From Streptomyces sp. NRRL F-2580 (GTDB lineage Bacteria; Actinomycetota; Actinomycetes; Streptomycetales; Streptomycetaceae), in the NCBI RefSeq assembly GCF_000720115.1, contig NZ_JOIR01000007.1:136796-200795 (forward strand): DNA of 64,000 bases, written 5' to 3'. The position numbers and the translations under genes are program-made. A model generated the notes under the pieces. That model was given only the letters and a program-made list of their open reading frames with translations, searched no databases and was not told where the DNA came from. The number at the start of each line of letters is the position of its first letter. Positions within the stretch are counted from its first letter, which is position 1. This document shows, piece by piece, positions 44,046 to 52,901 of this stretch.

Positions 44046-44070
44046 TGCAAGGGCAGATGCACGTGCACGC
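44046..44070 (-). promoter_or_regulatory. Inverted copy of 25-bp element upstream of the ATPase gene
   Basis: The complement of this site matches 42974-42998 at 24 of 25 positions, including the TGCACGTGCA palindrome (44058-44067). The element faces the ATPase gene as the first copy faces the DUF397 gene. At the same distance a weaker -10 like AACGAT (complement of 44022-44027) occurs. Confidence 0.5.
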
Positions 44071-44273
44071 GCCGGACCTGTCCACTCCCGTGACGGTTCT
44101 TGCTCATTTCTTCCTACGCATACTTGCGGACTTCTTTTCCCGGAGGCGGGATTCCGTTACAGAACGAGTACGAGCCGATGCGTTTTGGTGGCAGACTGCG
44201 GGCCCTGGGGTACGGGGGCCCCGCGACGCGCGCACACCACGCGCACGCCAATGCGATGGGGAGGGCAGTACTA

Positions 44274-45134
44274 GTGACCGCAGAAGCAAGCGGTTCTGTG
44301 GTGCGCCGCATCCTCCTGGGCTCCCAGCTCAGGCGACTCCGAGAATCCCGCGGCATCACCCGTGAGGCGGCCGGCTACTCGATCCGCGCATCCGAATCGA
44401 AGATCAGCCGCTTGGAGTTGGGAAGGGTGAGCTTCAAGGCAAGGGACGTAGAGGACCTCCTGACGCTCTACGGGGTCACGGACACCGCGGAGCGCGAGTC
44501 CCTGCTGGCGTTGGTGCGCGAGGCCAACGCGACGGGCTGGTGGCACAGTTACGGCGACGTGCTGCCGGGCTGGTTCCAGACGTACATCGGCCTGGAGGGC
44601 GCCGCCTCGCTCATCCGGATCTACGAGGTCCAGTTCGTCCACGGCCTGCTGCAGACGGAGGCCTACGCCCACGCCGTCGTCAGTCGCGGCATGCCCGGTG
44701 CCACCGCGGCCGAGATCGACCGCCGCGTGGCCCTGCGCCTGGAGCGTCAGAAGGTCCTCGTCTCCGAGAACGCCCCGGTCTTCCACGCCGTCCTCGACGA
44801 GGCCGCGCTGCGCCGCCCGTACGGCGACCGCAACGTCATGCGCGGTCAGTTGGAGCACCTCATCGAGGTCTCCCAGCGGCCCAACGTGCAGCTCCAGGTG
44901 ATGCCCTTCTCCTTCGGCGGCCACGCGGGCGAGAGCGGAGCCTTCACCCTGCTGCGCTTCCCCGAGTCGGACCTCCAGGACATCGTCTATCTGGAACAGC
45001 TCACCAGCGCCCTCTACCTGGACAAAGACGAGGAAGTGGGCCAGTACGGGCGGGCGATGGAACGGCTCCAGGCCGACTGCCCCGATCCCGACCGGACCAG
45101 GGATCTTCTCCGTGGCCTGCTCCAACTGTCTTGA
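44274..45134 (+). CDS. Scr1-type helix-turn-helix regulator (DUF5753)
   Basis: DNA-binding regulator of 286 residues. GTG 44274 is supported by GGGGAGGG nine bases upstream and gives the family's usual length; upstream ATGs at 44178 and 44256 are less likely. An XRE helix-turn-helix spans about residues 15-70 (LRRLRESRGITREAAGYSIRASESKISRLE), followed by the DUF5753 domain (about 85-275) with VHGLLQTEAYAHAVV, RLERQKVL and QLQVMPFSFGGHAGESGAFTLLRF. Such regulators act with DUF397 proteins. It is the best candidate for the factor that reads the palindromic elements on either side of the ATPase gene. Confidence 0.88.
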   Translation: MTAEASGSVVRRILLGSQLRRLRESRGITREAAGYSIRASESKISRLELGRVSFKARDVEDLLTLYGVTDTAERESLLALVREANATGWWHSYGDVLPGWFQTYIGLEGAASLIRIYEVQFVHGLLQTEAYAHAVVSRGMPGATAAEIDRRVALRLERQKVLVSENAPVFHAVLDEAALRRPYGDRNVMRGQLEHLIEVSQRPNVQLQVMPFSFGGHAGESGAFTLLRFPESDLQDIVYLEQLTSALYLDKDEEVGQYGRAMERLQADCPDPDRTRDLLRGLLQLS

Positions 45135-45223
45135 TTCGCACGTAGTATGACGTCTGATCAGTGCATGATGACCGATCGGTCTCCGGTGCAGCGCACGGGT
45201 GCGCGCTCGCAGTAAGGGATGGC

Positions 45224-46681
45224 ATGTCCATATTCAGCGACCTGGCTCACCAGTACATCGACGGCGAATGGCTGGCCGGCACCGGTTCGTGGGACATCAT
45301 CGACGTCAACCCGTACAACGGGGAGAAGCTCGCGGCCATCCCCGTGGCCACCGTCGAGCAGGTGGACCAGGCCTACCGCGGCGCCGAGCGCGCCCAGTCG
45401 GAGTGGGCGGCCACGAGCCCGTACATCAGACGCGCGGTCCTGGAGCGTGCCCTGCGGATCACCGAGGAGCGCGAGAAGGAGATCGTCGAGGCGATGATCG
45501 ACGAGCTCGGCGGGACCCGTCCCAAGGCCGAGTACGAGGTGTACCTCGCCAAGGAGTTCATCCGCGAGTCGGTCCAGCTGGCCGTCCGGCCCGAGGGCAG
45601 GATCCTCGCCTCGCCGGTCCAGGGCAAGGAGAACCGCGTCCAGCGGCTTCCCGTCGGCGTCGTCACCGTGATCAGCCCCTTCAACTTCCCCTTCCTGGTC
45701 ACCCTGAAGTCGATCGCCCCGGCCCTGGCGCTGGGCAACGCGGTCGTCATCAAGCCGAACCAGAACGCGCCGGTCGTGGGCGGCGGGCTCATAGCCAAGA
45801 TCTTCGAGGACGCGGGACTGCCGGCCGGCCTGCTGAACGTCCTGGTCACCGACATAGCCGAGATAGGCGACGCGCTCCTGACCCACCCCGTCCCCAAGGT
45901 CATCTCCTTCGCGGGCTCGGACCGGGTCGGCCGGCACGTCGGGGCGGTCGCCGCCCGCCACTTCAAGCGCACGGTCCTGGAACTCAGCGGCAACAGCGCG
46001 CTCGTCGTCCTCGACGACGCCGACCTCGACTACGCGGTGGACGCGGCCGTCTTCAGCCGCTTCGTCTACCAGGGCCAGGTCTGCATGGCCGCCAACCGCA
46101 TCCTCGTCGACGCCTCCGTCGCCGAGGAGTTCACGGAGAAGTTCGTCGCCCGCGTGCGCGGCCTGAAGACGGGCGACCCGCACGAGGCCGACACCCACAT
46201 CGGCCCGCTGATCAACTCCTTCCAGGCCGATGCCCTGACCGCACTCGTGGACCAGGCCGTGGAATCCGGGGCGCAGGCGCTCGTACGAGGATCTACGCGC
46301 GGCAACCTCGTCGAACCGACCGTGCTCGCCGGGCTCCCCGAGGACTCCCCGCTGCTGGGCCAGGAGATCTTCGGCCCCGTGGCCCTGCTGGTGGTCTTCG
46401 ACGGCGAGGACGAGGCCGTACGGCTGACCAACGCCACCCCGTACGGACTGAGCGGCGCCGTCCACACCCGGGACGTGGAGCGGGGCGTCCGCTTCGCGCA
46501 GCGCATCGAGACGGGCATGATGCACGTCAACGACTCCACGATCGGGGACGAACCGCTGGCCGCGTTCGGCGGTGAGAAAGCCTCCGGCCTGGGCAGACTC
46601 AACGGCGAGGCCACGGTCGAGGCCTTCACCACCCAAAAGTGGATCTCCGTGCAGCACGGACGGAGCCGCTTCCCGTTCTAG
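45224..46681 (+). CDS. Aldehyde dehydrogenase
   Basis: NAD(P)-dependent enzyme of 485 residues that oxidises an aldehyde to the acid. ATG 45224 follows AAGGGA. The cofactor region has SPFNFPF and VVIKPNQNAP, the Rossmann turn SFAGSDRVGRHVG, catalytic Glu in TVLELSGNSALVV, catalytic Cys in FVYQGQVCMAANRILV, and the C-terminal EIFGPVALLVVF. It most resembles the benzaldehyde/vanillin dehydrogenase branch (short linker sequences GQVCMA and MMHVNDSTI). No pathway genes are adjacent; substrate unassigned. Confidence 0.9.
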   Translation: MSIFSDLAHQYIDGEWLAGTGSWDIIDVNPYNGEKLAAIPVATVEQVDQAYRGAERAQSEWAATSPYIRRAVLERALRITEEREKEIVEAMIDELGGTRPKAEYEVYLAKEFIRESVQLAVRPEGRILASPVQGKENRVQRLPVGVVTVISPFNFPFLVTLKSIAPALALGNAVVIKPNQNAPVVGGGLIAKIFEDAGLPAGLLNVLVTDIAEIGDALLTHPVPKVISFAGSDRVGRHVGAVAARHFKRTVLELSGNSALVVLDDADLDYAVDAAVFSRFVYQGQVCMAANRILVDASVAEEFTEKFVARVRGLKTGDPHEADTHIGPLINSFQADALTALVDQAVESGAQALVRGSTRGNLVEPTVLAGLPEDSPLLGQEIFGPVALLVVFDGEDEAVRLTNATPYGLSGAVHTRDVERGVRFAQRIETGMMHVNDSTIGDEPLAAFGGEKASGLGRLNGEATVEAFTTQKWISVQHGRSRFPF

Positions 46682-46722
46682 ACTCAGCCGGGCGTACGGC
46701 ATGCGTCCGGGGGAGATCAGCG

Positions 46723-48810
46723 TTGAGCAACATACCGGAGACCGGCCGGACCCCTCGGGTCCAGAACCGGCTCGTCGTCATCCAGATCGTGGTCTTCTCG
46801 CTGCTGCTCACCCTGGGCGGCCGGCTCTGGTACCTCCAGATACGCAATGGCCAGGAGTACACGGACGAGGCGAAGAACAACCACGTCCAGCAGGTGGTCC
46901 AGCCCGCCGTGCGCGGCTCGATCCTCGACGCGCGCGGGGTCCCGCTCGCCGACAACGCGACCCACCTCGTGGTCTCCGCCAGCCGCACCGAGCTGCTGAC
47001 CATGAAGGACAAGGGCAAGTCCGTGCTCACCCGGCTCGCCGGGGTCCTCGGCGTGGACGCCCAGGAGGTCATCGACAAGGTCCGGCTCTGCGACGCCAAG
47101 ACGAAGCAGCCCTGCTGGAACGGATCGCCGTACCAGCCGATCCCGGTCAGCTACGAGGCGACCACCGAACAGGCCCTGCAGATCCGCGAGCACCCCGAGG
47201 ACTTCCCGGGCATCACGGCCGAGGCGACCGCCCTGCGCCGCTACGCGGCCCCGGACGAGGCCAACACCTCCCAGGTGCTCGGCTACCTCTCGCCGGTCAC
47301 CGACGAGGAGATCGCCAAGGCCAAGAAGTCGGACTCGCCGTACCTGCGCTCCGACCAGGTGGGCCGCTCCGGCCTGGAGCGCACGTACGACAAGGAGCTG
47401 CGCGGGAAGGCGGGCATCACCCGCTACGAGGTGGACAACCTCGGCCGGGTCATCGGGCAGGGCGAGACCGACCCGGCGCAGCCCGGCTCGAACATCGTGA
47501 CGTCGATCGACTCGCGGGTGCAGGCGGTGGCCGAGCGCGAGCTGAACAACGCGATGGTCGAAGCCCGCAAGACGTACGACAAGAACACCCGCAGGAACTA
47601 CGAGGCCGACTCGGGCGCCGTCGTGGTGATGGAGACCAAGACGGGCCGCATCGTCGCGATGGCCTCGAACCCGACCTACGACCCGAACGCCTGGGTGGGC
47701 GGGATCTCCGCCAAGGACTACGCCGGCCTCACCGACAAGGAGTCCAACTACCCGCTGCTGAACCGGGCCATCCAGGGCCAGGCGGCGCCGGGCTCCATCT
47801 TCAAGGTGGTCACCTCGACCGCCGCGGTCAACGCCGGGTACCCGTTCAACAACCGCTACCCCTGCCCCAGCTCCTACTCGGTCGGCAGCCAGACCTTCAC
47901 GAACTTCGAGTCGCAGGGCCACGGTGACATCACCATCGGCCGGGCCCTGGAGGTCTCCTGCGACACGGTCTACTACGCCCTCGCGGACCAGGAGTGGAAG
48001 AAGGACGGCGGCATCAAGCCGAAGAAGGACCCGAACGACTGGTTCCTCAAGACCGCGCACGAGTTCGGGCTGGGCAAGCGCACCGGTATCGACCTGCCGA
48101 ACGAGGTGCCGGGCCGGGTCCCCGACCGCAAGTGGAAGCAGGACTTCTTCGAGGCGAACAAGGACGCCTGGTGCCGGGACGGCAAGAAGAACGGCAGCTT
48201 CGCCGAGAAGATCGCCTACGAGAACTGCCGGCAGGGCAACCAGCTGCGCGAGGGCGACGCCATCAACTACTCGATCGGCCAGGGCGACACCCTCGTCACC
48301 CCGGTCCAGATGGCCTCCGTCTACGCGGCCATCGCCAACGGCGGCACCCTCCACCAGCCCAGCGTCGGCAAGGCGGTCGTCAGCGCCGACGGGAAGTCGG
48401 TCCAGGAGATCGCGCCGAAGGAGCAGGGCAAGCTGCCGATGGACCGCAAGACCCGCGACGACATCGACGAGGCCCTCGCGGGCGTGGCCACCAACGGCAG
48501 CGCCGCCTGGCGCTTCGGCGGCTGGCCGCAGAAGCAGATCCCGATGCACGCCAAGACGGGCACGGCCGAGGTCCAGGGCAAGCAGACCACCTCGTGGTTC
48601 GCCTCCTACACCGAGGACTACGCGATCGTGATGACGATCTCCCAGGGCGGCACCGGATCGGGTGCGTCCGGACCGGCGGTCCGCAGCATCTACGAGGCGA
48701 TGTACGGGCTGGACCCGACGGGCAAGCAGGACCTCACCAAGGCCCTGCTCCCGAAGCCGGCCGAGGCGCTGCCCGCGATTCGGCCGGACGGGGAGATTTC
48801 CCCGAACTGA
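46723..48810 (+). CDS. Penicillin-binding protein 2 (class B transpeptidase)
   Basis: Cell-wall transpeptidase of 695 residues. TTG 46723 follows GGGGGAGA. A cytoplasmic stub and one membrane helix (VVIQIVVFSLLLTLGGRLWYL) anchor it; the PBP dimer domain spans about 60-280. The catalytic domain shows SxxK as PGSIFKVV, the SxN-equivalent YSIGQGDTLVTP, which is PBP2-like, and KTGT in AKTGTAEV. It cross-links peptidoglycan outside the membrane; an elongation role fits the PBP2 type. Two Cys pairs (CDAKTKQPC, CPSSYS...EVSCD) are unusual for PBPs. No rodA-type partner is nearby, so it may be one of several paralogues. Confidence 0.92.
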   Translation: MSNIPETGRTPRVQNRLVVIQIVVFSLLLTLGGRLWYLQIRNGQEYTDEAKNNHVQQVVQPAVRGSILDARGVPLADNATHLVVSASRTELLTMKDKGKSVLTRLAGVLGVDAQEVIDKVRLCDAKTKQPCWNGSPYQPIPVSYEATTEQALQIREHPEDFPGITAEATALRRYAAPDEANTSQVLGYLSPVTDEEIAKAKKSDSPYLRSDQVGRSGLERTYDKELRGKAGITRYEVDNLGRVIGQGETDPAQPGSNIVTSIDSRVQAVAERELNNAMVEARKTYDKNTRRNYEADSGAVVVMETKTGRIVAMASNPTYDPNAWVGGISAKDYAGLTDKESNYPLLNRAIQGQAAPGSIFKVVTSTAAVNAGYPFNNRYPCPSSYSVGSQTFTNFESQGHGDITIGRALEVSCDTVYYALADQEWKKDGGIKPKKDPNDWFLKTAHEFGLGKRTGIDLPNEVPGRVPDRKWKQDFFEANKDAWCRDGKKNGSFAEKIAYENCRQGNQLREGDAINYSIGQGDTLVTPVQMASVYAAIANGGTLHQPSVGKAVVSADGKSVQEIAPKEQGKLPMDRKTRDDIDEALAGVATNGSAAWRFGGWPQKQIPMHAKTGTAEVQGKQTTSWFASYTEDYAIVMTISQGGTGSGASGPAVRSIYEAMYGLDPTGKQDLTKALLPKPAEALPAIRPDGEISPN

Positions 48811-48906
48811 GCGGGCATCTAGGACAGGGGCTGACCGCAAGGCTCCGTAGCGTGTGAGGTGTCGGGGGGAGGGCCCCCGGCACCCACACGAAGAGGCGGT
48901 CCGGTC

Positions 48907-49446
48907 ATGGCCCAGATTTCCACCGAGGTGCCCGGCGACGAGCGCGGCACGCTCCTCGCCTTCGTCGAGGCCCAGCGGGTCGCGCTGCGCGAGGCGGCGC
49001 AGGGACTGACGGAGGAGCAGGCGGCGAGCCGCCCCAGCGTCAGCGAGCTCTCCCTGTCGGGGCTGCTCAAGCACGCGGCGGAGTGCGAGCTGTCCTGGCT
49101 GCGGCTGGCCCAGCAGGCGCCCGGGGGCACCTCCCAGACGGAGTCCGGGGGAGAGCGGCAGCGCAGCGAGGAGAGCTGGGGCGACGCCTTCCGGCTGGTC
49201 GAGGGCGAGTCCGTGCCGGGCGTACTGGCCTTCTGGGACGGGGTGGTGAGGGAGACGGAGGCCTTCATCGCGGCCGTGCCCAGCCTCGACGACACCTTCC
49301 CGCTCCCGCCGGCGCCCTGGTTCCCCGAGAACGGCAAGGTCTCGATGCGCTGGATGCTCCTGCACCTGGTGGAGGAGTTCGCCCGGCACGCGGGCCACGC
49401 GGACATCATCCGGGAGTCCCTGGACGGCACCCGCGCCATGGGCTGA
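48907..49446 (+). CDS. DinB-family metal-binding protein (DUF664)
   Basis: Four-helix bundle protein of 179 residues with ATG 48907 after AGAGGCGG. Helix motifs KHAAECELSWLRLA, EFARHAGHADIIRESLDG give the three His expected to bind a metal. The family includes bacillithiol/mycothiol transferases such as the mycothiol-dependent maleylpyruvate isomerases. Possible thiol transferase for detoxification. Lies 24 bp upstream of the PadR gene, on the same strand, so may share a transcript. Confidence 0.85.
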   Translation: MAQISTEVPGDERGTLLAFVEAQRVALREAAQGLTEEQAASRPSVSELSLSGLLKHAAECELSWLRLAQQAPGGTSQTESGGERQRSEESWGDAFRLVEGESVPGVLAFWDGVVRETEAFIAAVPSLDDTFPLPPAPWFPENGKVSMRWMLLHLVEEFARHAGHADIIRESLDGTRAMG

Positions 49447-49470
49447 GGGTCCGGCCACTAGCCTGGCCGC

Positions 49471-50085
49471 ATGTCAGCGATCAGGCTTCTCGTCCTCGGC
49501 GCGGTCCGCCAGCACGGGCGGGCGCACGGGTACCAGGTGCGCAACGACCTGGAGTACTGGGGCGCCCACGAGTGGTCCAACACCAAGCCCGGCTCGATCT
49601 ACCACGCGCTCAAGCAGATGGCGAAGCAGGGCGTCCTGCACGCCCACGAGGTGGCGCCGAGCGCGGCGGGCGGTCCGCCGCGCACGGAGTACGAGGTGAC
49701 GGACGCGGGTCGCGAGGAGTACTTCAAGCTGCTCCGAGAGGCCCTGGCGGCGTTCGACCAGAAGACGGACCTCCTCTCTGCGGCGATCGGCTTCATGGTC
49801 GACCTGCCCCGGGCGGAAGTCCTGGCCCTGCTGGGGGAGCGGCTGGAGAAGCTGGCGGCCTGGCGGACGTCGGTGACGGACTACTACACGCCCGAGGAGG
49901 GCCCCCAGGCGCTGGGGCACATCGGCGAGATCATGCACCGCTGGGTCCATTCCGCGGACGCCGAGGCGGAGTGGACCCGTGGGCTGATCGCCCGGATCGA
50001 GGCGGGCGCGTACTCCTTCGCGGGTGAGGGCGGCGACCCGTTCGTGGGGGTCCTGGCGGACGGCCAGGAGAACCCCTACGCCTGA
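49471..50085 (+). CDS. PadR-family transcriptional repressor
   Basis: Regulator of 204 residues, class I PadR. The winged helix is IRLLVLGAVRQHGRAHGYQVRNDLEYWGA, split, with NTKPGSIYHALKQMAKQGVLHAHE; the dimerisation coil is at about 150-185. Its most likely targets are the two palindromes TCAAGTTTGA and TCAAATTTGA that lie just downstream, at the promoter of the ABC exporter genes. PadR proteins of this kind usually release DNA on binding of a phenolic or antibiotic ligand. ATG 49471 is the start. Confidence 0.9.
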   Translation: MSAIRLLVLGAVRQHGRAHGYQVRNDLEYWGAHEWSNTKPGSIYHALKQMAKQGVLHAHEVAPSAAGGPPRTEYEVTDAGREEYFKLLREALAAFDQKTDLLSAAIGFMVDLPRAEVLALLGERLEKLAAWRTSVTDYYTPEEGPQALGHIGEIMHRWVHSADAEAEWTRGLIARIEAGAYSFAGEGGDPFVGVLADGQENPYA

Positions 50086-50095
50086 CCGCCTCTAA

Positions 50096-50155
50096 TCAAG
50101 TTTGACTAGCTCGGTTCCGGGCAGTACCTTGACGCAGCTTGCTACTCAAATTTGA
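50096..50155 (+). promoter_or_regulatory. ABC-exporter promoter with two PadR-type operators
   Basis: Promoter: TTGACT (50102-50107), 17 bases, TACCTT (50125-50130). Operator one TCAAGTTTGA (50096-50105) overlaps the -35; operator two TCAAATTTGA (50146-50155), a perfect palindrome, lies just downstream of the predicted start of transcription. Both are followed by CTA. The arrangement is that of repression by a protein that binds both sites. Confidence 0.75.
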
Positions 50156-50185
50156 CTAATGAGCGCGTGAGGAGTTGGAAGCGCG

Positions 50186-51121
50186 TTGGCGATCTTCGTC
50201 GAAGGTGTCCACAAGCGGTACGGCGACAAGTCGGCCCTGTCCGGGCTGGACCTGGAGGTGACACGCGGCACGGTGCACGCCGTGCTGGGCCCCAACGGGG
50301 CCGGGAAGACCACGGCGGTCCGCATCATGACCACCCTGCTCCGGCACGACGAGGGCGTGGTCCGGGTGGCGGGCCACGACGTACGGAAGGACCCGGCGGC
50401 CGTCCGCGCCCGGATCGGGCTGCTCGGCCAGCACGCGGCGCTCGACGAGGAACTGTCCGGGCGGCAGAACCTGGAGCTGTTCGGCCGCCTCCACCACCTG
50501 GGCGCGCGCCGGGCCGGGCTGCGGGCCGACGCGCTGCTGGACCGCTTCGGCCTCGCGGACACCGGCCGCAAGCCCGTGAAGCAGTACAGCGGCGGCATGC
50601 GGCGCCGGCTCGACCTCGCGGCGTCCCTGATCACCGAGCCCGAGGTGCTCTTCCTCGACGAGCCGACCACCGGGCTCGACCCGCGCGGCCGCGCGGAGGT
50701 GTGGAGCGCGGTCCGTTCACTGGTGGGCGGCGGCACGACCGTCCTGCTGACCACGCAGTACCTGGAGGAGGCCGACCAGCTGGCCGACCGCATCGCGCTG
50801 ATCGACGCCGGGCGGGTGGCGGCCGAGGGCACGGCCGACGAGCTGAAGTCCCGCGTCGGGCCGGACCGGATCGTCGTCGTCCTGCGGGACGCGGCGCGGC
50901 TCGCGCAGGCGGCGGCGCTGCTGCCGGACCCGACCGTGGACCCGGACTCCCTCACCCTGGGCTTTCCGGTGGAGGACCGCATGGCGGGCCTCGCCCTGAC
51001 CCTGCGCGCACTGGAGGGGGCGGGCATCGAGGCGGCGGACCTCTCGGTCCGGCGCCCCACGCTCGACGAGGTCTTCCTGCACCTGACGGACCGTACGAAC
51101 ACCACGGAGGTGGCCGCATGA
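50186..51121 (+). CDS. ABC exporter ATP-binding protein, DrrA type
   Basis: Nucleotide-binding subunit of 311 residues. TTG 50186 with GAGGAG upstream. Walker [15 protein letters not shown]-loop [14 protein letters not shown], signature [12 protein letters not shown], Walker [17 protein letters not shown], His switch [11 protein letters not shown]. The C-terminal part (DUF4162-like, about 215-300) matches DrrA daunorubicin-exporter proteins. With the permease it would export a hydrophobic drug. Repressed by the PadR protein, as inferred from operators in its promoter. Confidence 0.92.
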   Translation: MAIFVEGVHKRYGDKSALSGLDLEVTRGTVHAVLGPNGAGKTTAVRIMTTLLRHDEGVVRVAGHDVRKDPAAVRARIGLLGQHAALDEELSGRQNLELFGRLHHLGARRAGLRADALLDRFGLADTGRKPVKQYSGGMRRRLDLAASLITEPEVLFLDEPTTGLDPRGRAEVWSAVRSLVGGGTTVLLTTQYLEEADQLADRIALIDAGRVAAEGTADELKSRVGPDRIVVVLRDAARLAQAAALLPDPTVDPDSLTLGFPVEDRMAGLALTLRALEGAGIEAADLSVRRPTLDEVFLHLTDRTNTTEVAA

Positions 51122-51918
51122 CGCAGCACACGATGTCCGCGGCGGGCTGGGTGGCCGTGGACTCCTGGACGATGACCCGGCGCGAGCTCGCGCACTGGGC
51201 GCGGCAGCCGGTGCAGATGGTCGTCGGGCTCGTCTTCCCCGTGATGCTGCTGCTGATGTTCGGCTTCCTGGTCGGCGGCGGACGCGGGATCGACGGCGGG
51301 TACGTCGAGTTCCTCGTGCCCGGCATGTTCGCGCTGACCATGGCCTTCGGGCTGGAGGCGACGATGACGGCGGTCACCCAGGACCTGGGCAAGGGGGTGA
51401 TCGACCGCTTCCGTGCCATGCCGATGTCCTCCGCGGCGGTACTGGTCGGCCGCAGCGCGGCGGACATGCTCCAGTCGGCCGTGGGGCTCGCGGTCCTGGC
51501 GGGCGTCGGCCTGCTGCTCGGCTGGCGCTGGCACGGCTCCCCGGCGGCCGCGCTGCCGGCCTTCGTCCTGCTCCTGCTGCTGCGCTTCGCGATGCTGTGG
51601 ATCGGGATCTTCCTGGGCATGGTCGCGGGCCGGCCCGAGATGGTGCAGGCGGTGCAGATCCTGGTGTGGCCGGTGGGCTTCCTCTCCAACGCCTTCGCCA
51701 CGCCGGAGGCCATGCCGCGCTGGCTGGGGACGGTGGTGGAATGGCACCCGATGTCGGCGACGGCCACGGCCGTGCGCGACCTGTTCGGCAACCCGGCGGC
51801 GGCCTCCCCGTCCTGGGCCTCCGACCATGCCGCCCTGCTCGCCGTCGGCTGGCCGGTCCTGCTGCTGGCGGTCTTCTTCCCGCTGGCGGTGGCGAGGTTC
51901 CGCGGCCTGAGCCGGTAG
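51118..51918 (+). CDS. ABC-2 type exporter permease, DrrB type
   Basis: Membrane subunit of 266 residues with six hydrophobic segments; the start ATG overlaps the ATPase stop by 4 bp. The ABC-2 motif region [27 protein letters not shown] and the conserved [36 protein letters not shown] are clear. It is the partner of the upstream ATPase. A TipA-type regulator gene follows 82 bp later but has its own promoter. Confidence 0.92.
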   Translation: MTQHTMSAAGWVAVDSWTMTRRELAHWARQPVQMVVGLVFPVMLLLMFGFLVGGGRGIDGGYVEFLVPGMFALTMAFGLEATMTAVTQDLGKGVIDRFRAMPMSSAAVLVGRSAADMLQSAVGLAVLAGVGLLLGWRWHGSPAAALPAFVLLLLLRFAMLWIGIFLGMVAGRPEMVQAVQILVWPVGFLSNAFATPEAMPRWLGTVVEWHPMSATATAVRDLFGNPAAASPSWASDHAALLAVGWPVLLLAVFFPLAVARFRGLSR

Positions 51919-51933
51919 GCCCGGGGCGGGGAC

Positions 51934-51964
51934 TTGCACCTCACGCCACGTGAGGGACCACAGT
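51934..51964 (+). promoter_or_regulatory. tipA-type MerR promoter with inverted repeat
   Basis: TTGCAC (51934-51939), then 19 bases, then CACAGT (51959-51964). Between them CCTCACG (51939-51945) and CGTGAGG (51949-51955) form the inverted repeat in the over-long spacer that MerR-family activators need. It closely resembles the autoregulated tipA promoter of S. lividans. Confidence 0.75.
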
Positions 51965-52000
51965 GAAGGGCGTACCCAACCAGAGGAGGGGGACGGGACG

Positions 52001-52759
52001 ATGGGCTACTCCGTGGGCCAGGTCGCCGGATTCGCCGGAGTGACGGTGCGCACCCTGCACCACTACGACGAGATCGGTCTGCTCTCCCCGAGCGGCCGCA
52101 GCCACGCGGGTCACCGGCGGTACGACGACGCCGACCTGGACCGGCTGCAGCGGATCCTGTTCTACCGGGAGCTCGGCTTCCCCCTCGACGAGGTCGCGGT
52201 CCTGCTGGACGACCCGGAATCGGATCCGCGGGAGCATCTGCGCCGGCAGTACGCCCTGCTGACCGACCGGATCGCCCGGCTCCAGCAGATGGCCAAGGCC
52301 GTTGAGCACGCCATGGAGGCGAAGAAGATGGGCATCAACCTCACGCCCGAGGAGCGGTTCGAGGTCTTCGGGGACAAGGACCCCGAGCAGTACGCGCAGG
52401 AGGCGGAGCAGCGCTGGGGCGGCACCGACGCCTACGCGGAGTCGCAGCGGCGGGTCGCCACCTACACGAAGGAGGACTGGCGGCGGATCCAGGACGAGGT
52501 CGCCGAGTGGGGCGCGCGCTACGCCGCTCTGATGGACGCCGGCGAGTCCGCCGACGGTGAGGCGGCGATGGACCTGGCCGAGGAGCACCGCCGGCACATC
52601 AGCACCTGGTACTACGACTGCTCGTACGAGATCCACACGGGCCTGGGGGAGATGTACGTGGCGGACGAGCGGTTCAAGGAGTATTACGACTCCATGAAGC
52701 CGGGCCTCGCCGAGCACCTGCGGGAAGCGATCCTGGCGAACGCGGTGCGCAAGGTGTAA
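52001..52759 (+). CDS. TipA-type MerR regulator lacking Cys214
   Basis: Regulator of 252 residues, nearly the length of TipAL (253). ATG 52001 follows GAGGAGGGGGA. Residues 1-75 are the MerR domain (GYSVGQVAGFAGVTVRTLHHYDEIG), then a coil and the TipAS ligand domain (about 110-252, starting GINLTPEERFEVFG). In TipAL thiopeptide antibiotics react with Cys214; here the motif is YYDCSYEIHTGLGEMYV, so Cys207 remains and residue 214 is Gly. Covalent capture of thiostrepton is therefore not expected, and it may bind ligands non-covalently. The upstream promoter is the typical autoregulated one. Confidence 0.93.
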   Translation: MGYSVGQVAGFAGVTVRTLHHYDEIGLLSPSGRSHAGHRRYDDADLDRLQRILFYRELGFPLDEVAVLLDDPESDPREHLRRQYALLTDRIARLQQMAKAVEHAMEAKKMGINLTPEERFEVFGDKDPEQYAQEAEQRWGGTDAYAESQRRVATYTKEDWRRIQDEVAEWGARYAALMDAGESADGEAAMDLAEEHRRHISTWYYDCSYEIHTGLGEMYVADERFKEYYDSMKPGLAEHLREAILANAVRKV

Positions 52760-52777
52760 GCGGAACGTCACGCATCC

Positions 52778-52811
52778 GACCCCCTCCGGTAGCTGGAACC
52801 GGGAGGGGGTC
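52778..52811 (+). terminator. Hairpin terminator after the TipA-type gene
   Basis: GACCCCCTCC (52778-52787) pairs with GGAGGGGGTC (52802-52811), extended by GGT/ACC with one bulged G. Confidence 0.75.
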
Positions 52812-52901
52812 GTGTGCGTTGATAATTGAAACCGCCTTTACCCTGCCCGCAACAGCCTGCTGCCCCCGGCACGCCCCCCGATCCAGGAGAGTCCGGAACC
52901 C

